In this document: piece after piece, positions 47,404-61,900 of the stretch
Numbering within the stretch: position 1 is the stretch's first letter
How the letters are laid out: each line of letters opens with the position of its first letter
NCBI GenBank assembly: GCA_025504975.1
Contig: JANUWI010000022.1
Coordinates: forward strand, 248,001 to 312,000
Direction of reading: 5' to 3'
Origin: Plenodomus lindquistii
Taxonomy: Eukaryota > Ascomycota > Dothideomycetes > Pleosporales > Leptosphaeriaceae
DNA: 64,000 bases
Position numbers and translations under genes: made by a program
Notes under the pieces: model-generated
Database searches by the model: none
Told to the model about the DNA's origin: nothing
What the model saw: only the letters and a program-made list of their open reading frames with translations

Positions 47404-50400
47404 AATAATATATCGTATAAAATATAAAAAAGTTAAAGTATTAATCTAAAACCTATTATTATTAAATTCTAGTATTATATTATACTTTTTAATATACTTT
47501 ATTTACTAGATATACTCTATAATTTTATATTAATATCTATAATTATAAAAAAAAACTTAAAAAAGTAATTAATTACTAATTTTTTAATATAATTAAACAT
47601 AAGAAAGTTATTATATACGTAAAAATAGTTAATAGTTTTTACAATTTTAACTTTATAGAAGTAGAAGATATAGCTTTTCTAGTAACTAAAAAACTATAGA
47701 ACTAGAATAATAATAAAAAAAACTAGAGTAAAAAATATAAAAGATTTTTATTTAGTAACTCTATTTAGAAAATTTATAAAAATTTTAGATATATAAGTCT
47801 AAATACTATAGAAAAGTTACTAAAAGTTTTTATTACTAAAGCTTTAATACTATATAAAAGTTACTAAAAGTCTCTATTACTAAAGCTAAGATTACTATTT
47901 AGATTAATTAGAAATGTTTTATTTTTAAAGCTATAAAGGCTATTATTAAAATACTATAAAATTTAATAAGTAGAAAAGCTAATAAACTAGATATACGTTT
48001 ATATATAGATATTTAGAGGCTTTATAAAATAAAAGAGTATAAAAAAACTAAATTTATACTTAATATAGTTAATAATACAATCTAGTATTAATAAATAGTA
48101 AGCTTCTAAAAAAAAACTACTAATCTAAAAATTATAAATTTTTTTAAATACCTAAAGGTAGTAGAAAATATTATAGTTTAAAAAAATAATAGTTAATAGC
48201 TTTACTACTAAAGCACTAGAAAAGTACTATAAAAATAAAAGAATTAAAATTAAAATAACTACATTTTATAGGCATTATATAAATAGAGTTATTAAATAAA
48301 CTAACTAAACTACTAGAAAAAGTACTATATCTATTCTAGAAAATAGCTAACTTAGAAGTAAAAAACTAATTATAAAATCTATTCTAAAGATTTTTAAAAT
48401 TAAAATATAAAAGGAACTTTAAAATATAAACTTACTAGAGAATTTATAGCTTATTATATACTACTATAGTATATATATAGAGAATTATCTATCTATTTAA
48501 ACTTTAAAGTTTAAAACAACTCTATATAAAGCTCTTTATAGTTAGTAGCCTAATATATTAAACCTATAACTATAAAAGTCTAAAGTCTTTATATTAGAAT
48601 CTAAATCTTAATAATTTAACTTCTATACAAAATAATTTTAGCTTTAAAAATTAGATGCTAGAGGTTAGATAGGTTATTTTAGTAGAATAGAAAAAAACTT
48701 AAAAATAAAAATATAGAATCTTAAGATAGTAAAGGTTATTTTTATAGATATTATAGAAATTATAAGTAGTAAAATAATTAATAATTTATAAAATACTTAC
48801 TCTAGACAGCTTACTCTAGATAAATTTTAAAAATAAAAGTCTAATAAAAAAAATAGCCTAAAGTAGTCTAATAGTAGAAGTAATAATATTTAAATTAATA
48901 AAGCTAATATATTTCTACTAGAAAAAAAAAGATATTATTACTACTATACAAAATAAAAGAACTATTATTATACTTTACTATCTAATAAAAAAGTATTATA
49001 TAGTAATAATAAAAAAAAGTATTAATAATATATTTTTTAAAGCACTAAACTTATACTATATAAATCTAGCTTTTTATATAAATATAAATACTATTAGTAT
49101 AGAGCGTATAACTAAATATATAGAGGTATACCTCTTTTTAATAAAAGATATAGCTTCTATAAAAAAAAACTTTATTTACTATATAGAAAAAAATAAAAAA
49201 AAAGCCTTTACTAAAAAAGTATAAATAAAAAAAAGAAATAAAACTTCTATTTTATATATAAAACAACGTGTAATAAAAAGCATCTCTATAGAAAATACTT
49301 ATCTAAAAGTATAAAATATATAGATTAAAAACTATAAAATATCTCTAAAATATTATTATATATATACTATAGAAATATAACTTAAATTTATTATCTATAG
49401 TAATTTTATAACATCTATATTAAATACAACGAAATAAATTACGCTTTTTAAAATAGAAATAGAAAAACTCTAATAGTCTACTAATACCTAGATATAATAT
49501 ATAAAGGTAACAAGTACTATAAAAAAAACTAGAATTTATAAAAAAGTAAAACTAGAATATATACTCTCTATTAAATTAAAAAAAAATATAATAGTAAATT
49601 ACTTTACTAGAACTATAAAAATTAAGTAAATCCTCTAAAAGAAACTCTATAAAGGTATAGGTATAATATTAAAAAAAGTATTTAATAAATACTAATAAAA
49701 AAATAGAAGCTTTAAAATTAAATATTCTAGAAGGTATCTAGTTATATTAAAGATATAATAGATAAAAAGGAAATCTCTAGAGATATTAATATTAATGCTA
49801 ATAAAAAATAGATAGACCTAGAAAAAAAGTAGACTAATACTAAAAAAAAATAGGTAAATCTAGAAAATAAAAAGATAATAGATATAGATAGAAAAGAATA
49901 GATAGATTCTACAAAAATAGAATATTAACTACTTCTAGCTATTAAAATAGAAACTAATTAAAATAACGTATAGGTATACTATATACTATTAATAATAGCT
50001 ATAAAAAATAATACTAGTTTTATTAAACCTATTTTATTAAAAAAAGCTATAGTATTAGATAAATAGCCTCTTTATAAAGTTATAATAAACTAAAAATATA
50101 AATTACTTATAAAAGATAAAATCTAGAAAGTTATTAAAAAAAAGCATAGTATAAAAGTACTTTTAGAAAAGTAAGTACTAATATAAACGCTTAATTCTAA
50201 TAGAACTATTAATAAATAATATGCGTTTTTATACTAGAGGTTTTAAATAGATCTATAGAAAAAACTATAATAAAACTTTAATAATAGTTCTAAAATTATT
50301 TTTATATAGCTTATTTTTATAATTATAGTATAGTATAGATAGAATATATATTAAGTTAATATAATAACTACTTTTCTAAATAGAGATATAAAAAAAAAGT

Positions 50401-51627
50401 CTATATAGAATAGCTAGTATACTTTAAAAATAGTAACTAGGTACTCTAAGTTTTTAAAGCTCTATATAGACTAAAATAAGCTCTATAATAATAGTATACA
50501 AAATAAACTATATTTTTTATATTAGTAAAATAGACTATATTTAAGTATAATCTTTTATTATACTTTTACTTTTAAAAATTTATAATTATAGTCATCTACT
50601 TTAATAATATACTAATTATTAAATAGAAGAATTATTTAGTAGTATAGAAAAAGAAATTTATCTATTATTTTAATATAACTAACCTAGGCCTATAGTAATA
50701 CTACCTAGAAATAAAAGTTATCTAAAAAGAAAAAGTATCTACTTTTATTAGAATAGCTATATTAAATAGATACTAAGTAAATATAATTTTAAAACTTACC
50801 TATTACTTCTACTCTATACTTTATAATACTTTTAGATATTAAAAAAAATACTAAACGCGGTATAAAAAAATAGATAAAAAAATACTAATTTATAGTAGAA
50901 TTTCTACTATACGTGTTAATTATTACTAGAGTAAATATTATTTTTCTAGTAGAAGTTATATTAAAGTACTATTCTAACCTATTAAAAAATTATATAGATG
51001 TAGTTATTTATATTATTTAATACCTAAAAAGTACTCTAGATTTTAGTTTCTTCTATACTATCTAAAATTAAAACGTACTAAAGATATATACTAATAGTAT
51101 TAGAGTCTATATAAAAATAACTACTAATTTATTTTAGAATAGATAATATTGCTAGGCTTATTACCTATTATATACTTATTAATATAATTAAAGATTATAG
51201 TATAATTAATATAAAAAGTAGAATATATTATAGCTATAACTCTATAAAATAAATTTATATAGATTTAGCGTTTTACCTAAAGAATTCTAGATAACTTTAA
51301 TATTAAAGATAATATTTAATATCTTAAGCTAATAATATTAATTAATAGTAAAAACGCGTATATACTAGCTAATAATATAGAATACTATTAAATAGTAAAG
51401 TATATAAAAATTAAGTACTATATCTGTAGAAATTAGGTATAGAAAAAAAATAGAATTTAAAAAAAGTTAGTAGTAAAAATAATACTATAGATCTCTTTAC
51501 TAAGGTATTTTTAAAAATAGGTTTCTATAACTCTATAAACTACTAGGTATAAAAATACTAGCTAAAGCTATAAAGAATATAGAAAATACTAAGTAAGTTT
51601 TAATATACTACTTTTTATTATAAGAAG
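47404..51627 (+). pseudogene. RIP-mutated copia-2, protease end to RNase H
   Basis: Translated across stops this is Ty1/copia pol of a family different from copia-1. Near 47600-47680 there is an IIYVKIVNSFYNFNFIEVE-like segment from the protease/pre-integrase region. RT lies at about 50220-51000, with TFLNRDIKKKVYIE, then ALYRLK near 50460, and YFNNILII at 50597-50620, the YVDDILI active site with both Asp codons changed to Asn codons by G-to-A. An NLGLQQYYLEIKV-like block follows. RNase H remnants reach about 51560. LTR sequence begins at about 51628. Stops occur throughout, so it is dead. Its missing 5' half is at 21556-23350. Confidence 0.75.
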
Positions 51628-51768
51628 TATTAAACTTAATAAGCTATATAATATCTTTAATATTAGGTTTATATAGAAGTATATAGAAAGGTCTAGATTA
51701 CTAGTATTTTTCTATATAGAAAATATTAGATAGTATATAGAATAGAACGTAGATATACCTAATATTTT
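51628..51768 (+). repeat. copia-2 LTR, 3' copy
   Basis: Matches 21556-21698. It follows the end of RNase H and a short purine-rich AAGAAG tract, as expected of a 3' LTR. Confidence 0.65.
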
Positions 51769-53462
51769 TAATAATACTATTAATAAATTTAAATATTTTT
51801 AAAAAGATTTAAATAAAAGTATAGCTATTAGAACCTAAAAAATAGTAGACTAAATTTAAATAAAGTAAAGCTAAAAAAAACTAAAGTAAAAGCTTATAGT
51901 AGTTTTAATATATAAATTAATTATAAAACTTAAATATAAAAGTAAAAAACTAATTAAACTATCTAGTTACTAGTTTTAACTCAAGTTTTTTTTTAAATAG
52001 TAGTAATATATTTAGTTTTATAAAGTAAAGTAAATAATTAGAAGTTTAAAAGTTAAATTTTTTTTAATTTAATTTATAAGAAGCTTTTATTATTTTATAA
52101 AATATAGATATTTAAATATACTATTACTAGTAAGCTATTTTTAGTAAATAGAACTAGTAATATAGATTAAACTAGATAGAAAGTTAAAATACTAAAATAT
52201 ATACTTATTAGATACTATAAATAGTAATAGTTTATCTAAATAGTAAAATAGTAGCTATAGAAGTTTTAATTTACTAAAAAGTATATAATAATTTTCCTAC
52301 TAAATAAACTAATTCTAATAATTAATAGTATTTAAATATATTATTTATACTTTACTACTAGAATAAAATCTAAAGTTTAGTAAATAAAGAGGCGTAGTAG
52401 TTTATAATAAAGATTTAAAAGTAATACTAAAAATAATTGCCTATAGTATACATTTTAGTAGTAATAGTAAATATTTAAATAAAAATTTTAAAAACTAAAA
52501 TAAAAAAAAGTTTTATATATATAGTAGTTAGATAAAGATTTATTAATTCTAAAAAATAAAAATATTTTTATTTAATATTAGTACTTATACTAGACTTAAA
52601 AAAAAAGGCTAGTTAATATTCTAGTACCTAGATATAAATTCTCTATAGTAATATAACTAAAAGTAAATAGTTTACTAAAAGCTTTAAAAAAAGTTTTTGT
52701 TTATTTTTTAATAGTTTATTATTTTAAAATTACTTTATTTTAAGCTAGAGTTTAATAGCTAGAAAAAGTACTATACTTTTATAGTATTTAGTATACGTAT
52801 AATAAGCTTTAAAAATATATTTAAAAAAATACTTTTTATACTAGATTATACTTATAACTATAGTAGGTCTCTAAAATAAAAAGATCTTAGTTAATAAAAT
52901 AATATAGATAAAAGAAGTTAGTAGAATACATTTATAATAGAAAAAAAAACATTTATTTTTAAAGTTAAGTATATAAAGCTTTAGAAAAATACTTATAGTA
53001 TAAAAAAGTACTAGCTTTAAAGTATATACTTTTTAGTACTAAAGTATATATACTATTAGTATACTTTTACTATTTAGTATATATTTTATAACTAATTTAA
53101 AACTAGTTTAAATAAAAAAAATCTAATAATTTAATTAGAATATAGTATTATAATAGCTAGAAAATAGTATTAATATAATATAATCTCTACCTACTACTTT
53201 AGATATTAAAGTAAAAAATTTTAACTAAATATAGGTAAATAGTAAATGTAACTATAACTTTTTTAAAGTAGCTAAATACTTAATTATCTAATTAGTAATA
53301 TCTAGAAATAGATTAATAAAATTTATCCTATTTTTATTTACTATCTAGTAAAACTTTAGTAAAAGAAATAGATTTAGTTAAATAAATAAAATAAAAAAAC
53401 TCTATTAAGCTTAACTTTAGTTTAATATTTTAAAAAATAATAAAAAGTATAGAAAAGTTAAG

Positions 53463-53510
53463 CTAGGCTTTACTATCTAACTTCTAGTATTTAAAGTCTT
53501 TTATAGACTA
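53463..53510. repeat. 48-bp direct repeat, copy 1
   Basis: CTAGGCTTTACTATCTAACT and onward matches 53594-53641 with a few transition differences; the copies are 131 bp apart. Confidence 0.7.
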
Positions 53511-53593
53511 AAAGGTAGAGAATAGGTAGAAGCTTTAGCACTAGTAAAATACTACTACTTTAATTATTTATCTATTTATTTAATAAAGTAGAT

Positions 53594-53641
53594 CTAGGCT
53601 TTATAATTTAACTTCTAGCATTTAAAGTTCTTTATAGGCTA
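53594..53641. repeat. 48-bp direct repeat, copy 2
   Basis: Second copy of the repeat at 53463-53510. The two could be units of a 131-bp tandem duplication. Confidence 0.7.
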
Positions 53642-56600
53642 ATCTAAATTATAAATATTATTAGATAAAAAGTTTAGCTAGAATAGTATATCTATTAAAC
53701 TATAATATAGATATTTTAAATAGAACTTATAAAAAATAGAAATCTCTAGTATAGTAATAAAAAATAAAAGTTTTTTAATTCTAATTTTTAGTATAAATAT
53801 AAACTATAAAAGTATAGCCTATTAATTTTTTAGTCCTTTAAAACTTAAAGGTAGAAGTACTAGAAAAGTTACTATAGAAATAACTAGTTTATAGTAGCTA
53901 AGCGTTTATAGTAATATTACTTTATAATTATTTAAAATTAGCTTTTTCTATTATTTTAAAGTAAAATTTAGTAAGTATTAGATTATTTACTTACTAATAG
54001 AGAATATAAGCTAGTATTAAACTATTATACAATAGATTAGTTTTAATTAACTAATAACATTACTCTAATAGTAATACTACTTAATATAAAAAAACTATAC
54101 TTATAGATAATTAGTTTTTATAGCTATTTAACTAGGTATTACTATAAAGCTTCTATTTACTAGATAATAGCTAAACGCTTTTAAATTAAAATCTATACTA
54201 AAATAGATTAATTTCTATTTATACTAGTTAAATATAAATAGGCTTTTAGTTTTTAATTTTACTAGATTAGTATTAGTAGCTTTATTAAAGTTAAAGTTAC
54301 TAGCTATATTATTATAATTTTATAGTTAATAAGTAAGTTATCTAGCTATATTATATAAATTATTAAATAATTCTAATATTATAAATTACTAAATGTAAGC
54401 CTACTACTAGTTTAGTTAAATTTAGAATATTATTTTTTTTTATTTATAAACGTAAAGGCTATTAATAGCTAGTAGTTTTAAAAAAAGAACTTTTTACTAT
54501 TTTTTTTACTTTTACTTTTTCTTATTTTTATTTTTTTTTATTTTTATTTCTTTTACTTTTTTTTATCTTAGAAGTTTTTAGTTAATCTCTATTTTAACTC
54601 TATAAAGAATTAATTAGCTATACTTCTAAATAGTAGGTAGTAAAATACTATTTTAAAGTAATTTAAAAAAAATACTAGTTATAGTATTAATATTTTCAAG
54701 TAAAAAAGGTAGCTAAAATATAAATAGTATAAAAAAGTAGGTAGTCTATAGCTTATAAACCTATAAAAGTATAGATAGCTAATAGATAGATAGTTATATA
54801 AAACAGCTATACTTATAAAAAGGTAGTTAAATTTAAAAAAAAAGCTACCTAAAAATAGAGGTGTTATAGAGCTATTATAAAAAAATAAACTTTTAGTAAA
54901 AAGAATATATATATATAGTTTTTAAAAATCTAGAAAAATTACTATATTATTTAATTTTCTTAATATATTTTTAGCTCTAATAATAATCTATCTAGGTTTA
55001 TATTAAACTTTATTTATAAAATTACTATACTTTAGAAAAGGCTACCTAAAATAAAAGTAATATTTTTTTAAATTAATTTTTTATTAATTTATTTTTATTT
55101 CTATTATTATTTTTATTATTATTTATATTAGTATTAGAATTATTTCTTTTTTTACTTCTATTCTAATAATAACTTTTCTTATATTTACTATTAATTTATT
55201 TATTCTTTCTATATTTTAAATTATTTTATTATCTATATTCTATTATTTCTAGTATTACTATTAATACTTTTCTTCTTATTTTTATAGTATCTATTAATTC
55301 TAATTTATTTATTTTAGATTTGTTTTCTATATAATCTCTATATACTAATAGTATAAATCTTTTTTTTTAGCTAACTATTATTATAACTTTTTACTACTCT
55401 AGAATTAATATACTATATTCTTTCTATAATAGATAATATTTACTATATTTAATATTTATATCTATCTAGTTATATTAATATTACTATAAATATATAAATA
55501 TTATAGTTTTTTTCTTTCTATATTAAAAATTACTTTCTAATACTACTAGTATATAAAATATTATATTTTTACTACTATTATATTTCTATTATTTTATTTT
55601 TTACTTTTAATATAAGTATTAGACATTTTATATTATATATATCTATTTGGAAAATATTTATTTTCTATTTAAATTAAAATACTACTACTATATAGAAAAA
55701 CTATTAATATACTTTATTACTACTATTTTAATATAGTAGTTACTAGTATATACTAGATAGATATAAATTTTTCTATTTCTATCTAGTACTTTACTTTACT
55801 ATAAGTATTCTATAATATATAGAGTATTATTATTATTTAGTTACTATTTTAAAGTTTTTTTATATGAAAATATATACTTTTATATTTATTTCTACTATAT
55901 AAACTCTATAATATAAAGATTATACTAGATTATATTTATATAATATATAAAAATAATATTATAGATTTTTAAATACTATAAGTTAGTTAGTTATATAGTT
56001 TATTTATATACTTTATAGAGGTAATAAAGCTATATACCTAGTATTTAAAAGGTTTAGTACTTACTATTTAGCTAACTACGCTAGCTTTTATAGTACTTTA
56101 GAAGTTTTACTTTTTAAACACTCTATATTATCTAAATAGAAATTAGTATTTCTATTAGAAGTATCTATAACTTTATTATTATATACTTTTAAAAGTAATA
56201 AAAATATATAGTTTATATAATACTTTAAAGTTTTTAATAGTATAGTAAAAGGCCTAGTTTTCTAGAAGTAAAATTATATTTAACTTACCTATATTTATTT
56301 TCTAATAATTTAAAACTTTTATTTATTTCTACCTACGTTTTATTATAAAATCTATTAATTTAAAAAAGTAGTTTAAAAATAAAAAACTAAAACTTATAAT
56401 TACTTTTAAGTTTTTAAAAATCTTTTTAACATTAAAATAATTCTATAGCTATTTTAATCTAAACATTTAGTTTAAAAAGTAGTAGTTTTATTTCTTATGT
56501 TTTAGTATAAAATTATAATAGTAGTATCTAAATAAAATTTAAACTTATTTAAAAGCTAGTATATATAAGTTTATTCTACTATATATTTACTATTATACCT

Positions 56601-58439
56601 TTTAGTATATATATATCTTTAATAATTAATATAGTTTATAGTACCTAAATTAATTAAAATAAAAGGCTTTTTAAAGTTACTATTTTTTTCTATATCTAAC
56701 TCTATTTAAACTATATTAATATAATAATACTAATAGAGTATATAGCTTTTTTAAATTATTAAATTAATATACTTTACTATTTTAAACTTATTTAATAGCT
56801 TACTAGAGCTTATTAGTTTTCTATTTATATATATTTATATAACTTTATAGTTAATAGTAAAAGCTAGATAAGTAAATAAAATATAATAAATAGTTTAGTA
56901 GGTAATAGCTTTATATAAATTATTATTAGAAAACTTTATTCTTTTACGTAATATTTTATACTTTACCTTTTTAATTTCTAGGTATCTAGTTATTACTCTA
57001 GTAATAATTAATACTAAAAGCTAATATACATTTAAGTATTTCTAGAAAGATTTTATCTAAAAAGTTAGTAGAATAGCTTTTAGTTAATACTTACTTTTAT
57101 ATTAACTCTATTAATAGCTTAATAAAAATAATTTATGCTTTACTATTTTTTATACTCTATAGTTTTTTATAAAATCTTTTATACGCTAATTTAGTATAGG
57201 TACTAGATTTAGATTTTAAAATAACTATTTACGCCTTGCTAATAGTTTATCTACTAGTAGCTATTCTATAAATCTTTTAGTAGTATTATTTACTTTTTTA
57301 TTCTTAAGTATATTTTTATATCTACGTACCTACTACATTTCTACTAGCTATAGAGTATACTTATAAAGAGAATAAAAATATAAAAAGAATTATTAAATAC
57401 TAGTAGTAACTAGATATTTAATAGTTTAAACTAAACTCTAGTTATCTCTATATATAACTATTTAGATATGTTTATTTACTATTATAATAGCTTTTATAGC
57501 TAGAATAATTACTAAAGCTTTACTATTATATACTTAGAATTTACCTTTTATTTTAAAATAGGCTATAAATATTATACTAGAAAAGATTTTAACTATAGTA
57601 GTACTAATTTTACTATTAATATCTAATCTATTAGTATACTAATAGTAATTATAGCTACTATAATTAGAATAATAAAGTAGTAATATTCTTTTTTATTACT
57701 ATATATACTATCTATAGAAATTAGCTCTAAAGTTTATTTATAAAAGCTATTAATTTTTTAATATACTAGTATATTTAAGCTTTAACTTTTTTCTTTAGCG
57801 TAAGTAGATATATAGCTAGTAAACTAAAGTATTTAGTATTAATCTAAGCGTTTAAAATAAGTTTATAACTATAAAGTTTTATTACTATTTATAAAACTAT
57901 ATATATAGCTAGATTATTAAGCTATTACTTTATAAATAGAAAGTATACTAGAATTTTAGCTACTTTTCTAAAACTCTTTTACTATTCTCTAGTAATTTAG
58001 TTAGTAGCTAGTTTTTATAAGTAATAAAACTTAGCTATACCTTTACTAATATTTTTATTCTAGTTTAAATCTACTATAGTTTTATACTAAATTAAAGCTA
58101 TATAGGTATATTTAGAAATAGTATATACTTTATAAACTTACTAATTTACTTTTACTTTTATTATCTGTACTAATTTATCTAGTACTTATATAGTATTAAA
58201 AATACTTTTTATACTTTTTTCTACTATTTTAATATACTAGTAAAAAGTTAAAGCAAAATTAAATAGAATACTAAATATTTTAATATAGCTTTTAGTTTCT
58301 TTATATTTATTAGCTAGTTAAGTTTAGTTACCTATAAAGTTAATTTCTTTATAAAAGTCTTTTAGTAATAATATTAGGTAGTAGAGGTAAATTAGTTAAA
58401 ACTTCTAAAAGTTAAAATAGCTTCTAGTTTATTCTATTT

Positions 58440-58900
58440 AAAAATAGTAGCTAGAACTTATTACTTCTAAAAAGTTATAGATCTTTACTATAATTTTACT
58501 AATAGTAAATAATATAATATTATTTATCTAGGTAATAGAAACTAACTACCTAGAATATTTTTAAATAGGTATTTTTTTAAAGGTAATAATATCTAAGTTA
58601 AAAATTAGAAAAAATAAAAAAAATAAATATAACTTTTATAGAATTCTAACTCTAATATTTTTTTTAGCTTAAGTTAGTTAAATATACGTATTAAAATACT
58701 CTAGTCTATTAGAAATAATAAAATAATTACTATCTATTTACTTTCTAACTTTTTTTTAGCTATATTATAAAGTAGCTAGAGGTATAATATATAGTTAAAA
58801 GCGCCTATAATATCTATAGATAATATAGTAACTAGTAGATTCTTATTCTATAGTTTATAAATATTTTGTATAGAAGTAGTTTTCTATACTTTAGCTTTTC
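58440..58900 (-). pseudogene. possible LINE reverse transcriptase remnant
   Basis: On the - strand, across stops, INNIILFTIS appears near 58520, like a (A/V)DD-type RT active site (Asp codons changed to Asn) followed by the hydrophobic strand of non-LTR reverse transcriptases. About 60 residues upstream is LLFLIDQSILIRIF, similar to the PLLF...ID.LI block of that family. The spacing fits a LINE. No endonuclease or 3' tail was found and the frame is badly broken. Confidence 0.4.
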
Positions 58901-61900
58901 TATCTACTATAGTACTACTATAGAATAGTTACATATTACTTTATAATAAACTTAATTTATTAAGTAATAATATATTTAAAGTATTAATTAGTTATATTTA
59001 CTAATATAATTAGTTAATAAAAACCTAATATATTATTAGAGTTACTTAGTTTTAATAAAAAAATAGTTACTAAGTAATTAATAAGTAAAAAGAAATACTC
59101 TAAGTCTATAGTTATATTAAAAATCTAGGCTAACTACTAAATAAGTTTAAACTTTTTAATCTAGTTTACTATTTTAGAAGTTTTCTAGTAAATACTATTA
59201 GCGTTTAGCGTTTTCTTATTAACTCTACATTTAATAATAGTATAAATTCTATTAGTAGTTATATAGTAAAATAGGTATAGAGTGTAATAGTTATTTATAT
59301 TAATATTATTATTATAACTATCTATTATAATTAATAAAAGGAATTTAATTATTAATATAGCTATTTATCTTTTACTTTCTACTTAATAGTTTTTTATAAT
59401 AAAAGGTAGTAGATAATATTTTTTAGGCTATTATTTAGATTAATTTTTATATATTAAAATTAGTTTTTAAAGCTTAAAAAAATAATTAGCTTTAGCTATA
59501 TTATTATAAAATATTACTTTTTTTAATTTTTAAACTTTAGTTTACTATTTATATATTACTAAATGTACTAGTTTACTAAACTCTAGAGGTTCTAGACTAG
59601 AATACTACTTTTTTTTTAATATATTTACGTTTTATTTAGGTATATTAAGTTCTAGTAAAAGGCCTAGCTTATAATACTAGATATTAATAGTATATTATAG
59701 TATTATAAGTTTAGTTAATTTATTTAGAACTAATTATAAGTAGGCTATATATTTATCTATATTTTTATAGGTATCTAGCTCTAAATCTATACTCTAGCGT
59801 AAGTAGGTATTTAAATTATTATTTAATATATAAATATCTATATTACTATTAATAGATTTTCTAAAAGTTATTTTTAGTACTAGTTAGAAATCTATAAAGG
59901 TTATAAATACTAGCAAATAATTTAATAGCTAGTTTTTACTACTATTTTTTTAGATTCTAGTACTTATTATCTAATACTTTTACTTCTTAAAACTAAGTCT
60001 AGTATTAAAGGCTTAAAAAGTACATTATTTTATAAAGGTAGCTAAGTTTTTATACTATATACAAGTAGTTATATAAATAAATAAGTTTCTATAAACTTAT
60101 AAAGTAATAGCTTTTACTAGTTATTTTTTCTATCTAGTTTCTAATTTTAATAGTAATTATTAAAATTTCTAGTAATTATTACGTTAGCTTTTAGACTCTT
60201 TATAACTACGTAGGTTAAATAGATATTTAAATTAATAAAAATATTAAAGCTAATTTAGTTATAAATATTTATATTTAAAACTAGTATTTCTATTACTATA
60301 GTAAAGTATACTATAGTAATATTATCTATTTTTTTAACTACTTTAGTAGTATTTACTTCTAACTTCTTATTAATATAAATTATTGTTCTAGCTTTACTAG
60401 AGAGTTTTAAAATTATCTAATATATATAGTAATCTATAGTAGTTTATATATAATAAAATATATTATACTATAGTTTTTAAATTAAAATAATATTAGCTTC
60501 TAAATATATTTAGTTAGTAAAAAAACTAGTATATATTTTATAAAGCTTACTTATATTATAGATAATAAAGTAAAGTACTATAAATATAATTATATACTTT
60601 ATTTTCTTTATATATTTTTGAATTTATATTTATTTCTATATAGATTAGTATTAGTAAATACTTTAGTTTTTTTACTTATACTAGTACTCTAGTTACTTTC
60701 TAAAAACTTAGATAGAAGCTAGCGTAATCTTTTACTAAAATAGTTATGTTTAAAGTCTAATAGTTAGTTAACTAGAGAATTAACTAGTTTTACTTTTTTT
60801 TTTAATAATACTAGCTAGCGGTGTAGAGATAGGCTTTAAAAATATTCTATTTCTAAAACTTTAAATTTAAAAAATAGATTTTTAGTAAAGCTTTTACTAC
60901 TATTTCTATACTATATAGATTTAATAGTTTTATACCTCTATTACTTAAGTTTTAGCTATTTAGATAGTATATTATTAATAACTACTTACTATTCTTTCTA
61001 GACCTTTTAGTAAATTTAGTACTATTTTATTTTAAACTATTAAACCTCTTTTATTTTATTTTTCTATACTTTATTAATTTAGTATAATTCTACTTTACAA
61101 GGTATAAAAGTAGTTAGAGGCTTTAGAAAGCTAATTTTAGGTATTAATAACTTTTAAAGTAGTTTTAAAGTATAAGCTCTACCTAGTAAGTATTTCTTTT
61201 TTTTTAAAAAGTTTTCTACTAGTATAGAGGTTTTTATAGGTAGTAGTATATTCTTTACTACTATTTCTAGATATTAACTAGTTTAGTAACTTACTAATAT
61301 CTTTACGCTTTTCTTTTTTTTATTTATTAGTAATTTCTAGCGCGCTTTTATTTATACTTTCTAGACTTTTTAGAGTATTCTTAACGATTTTAAATAGGTT
61401 ATTAAACTAGAATATAGCTAATATAATAAGTAAATAAAAATTATTAGTATATTACTATTCTTAGTTAGTATATTTTTATTTAGGTTTTTAAACTTAAACT
61501 AATTACTTATATTTTATTTATTTACCTACTTTTTTATTAATAGTTAGAAGTAAAGAATAGAGTACTATTACTAGAGGTTAGCTTTAAACATTTATACTCT
61601 AGCTTTTTTTTTATTAGAATTTATATAAAAAATTAGTAATAGTATAGCTTCTACTATAGTTATTATACTTTAATTAAGTTTTATTAAAATACTTATTTAA
61701 TTAATAAACGTCTATATAGAAGTAGTATACTTAACTTTAGTTATATTAGATTTATTATATTCTAGTATATAGTATATATATTTAAATTAATAGTACTTTA
61801 GATATTATAAGATTTTTTTTACTCTATTATAGAAAGTAGTATCTAGTTATTCTTTTTTCTAGTTAATTCTATAATAAATTACTATATTAGCGTTTTTTAT

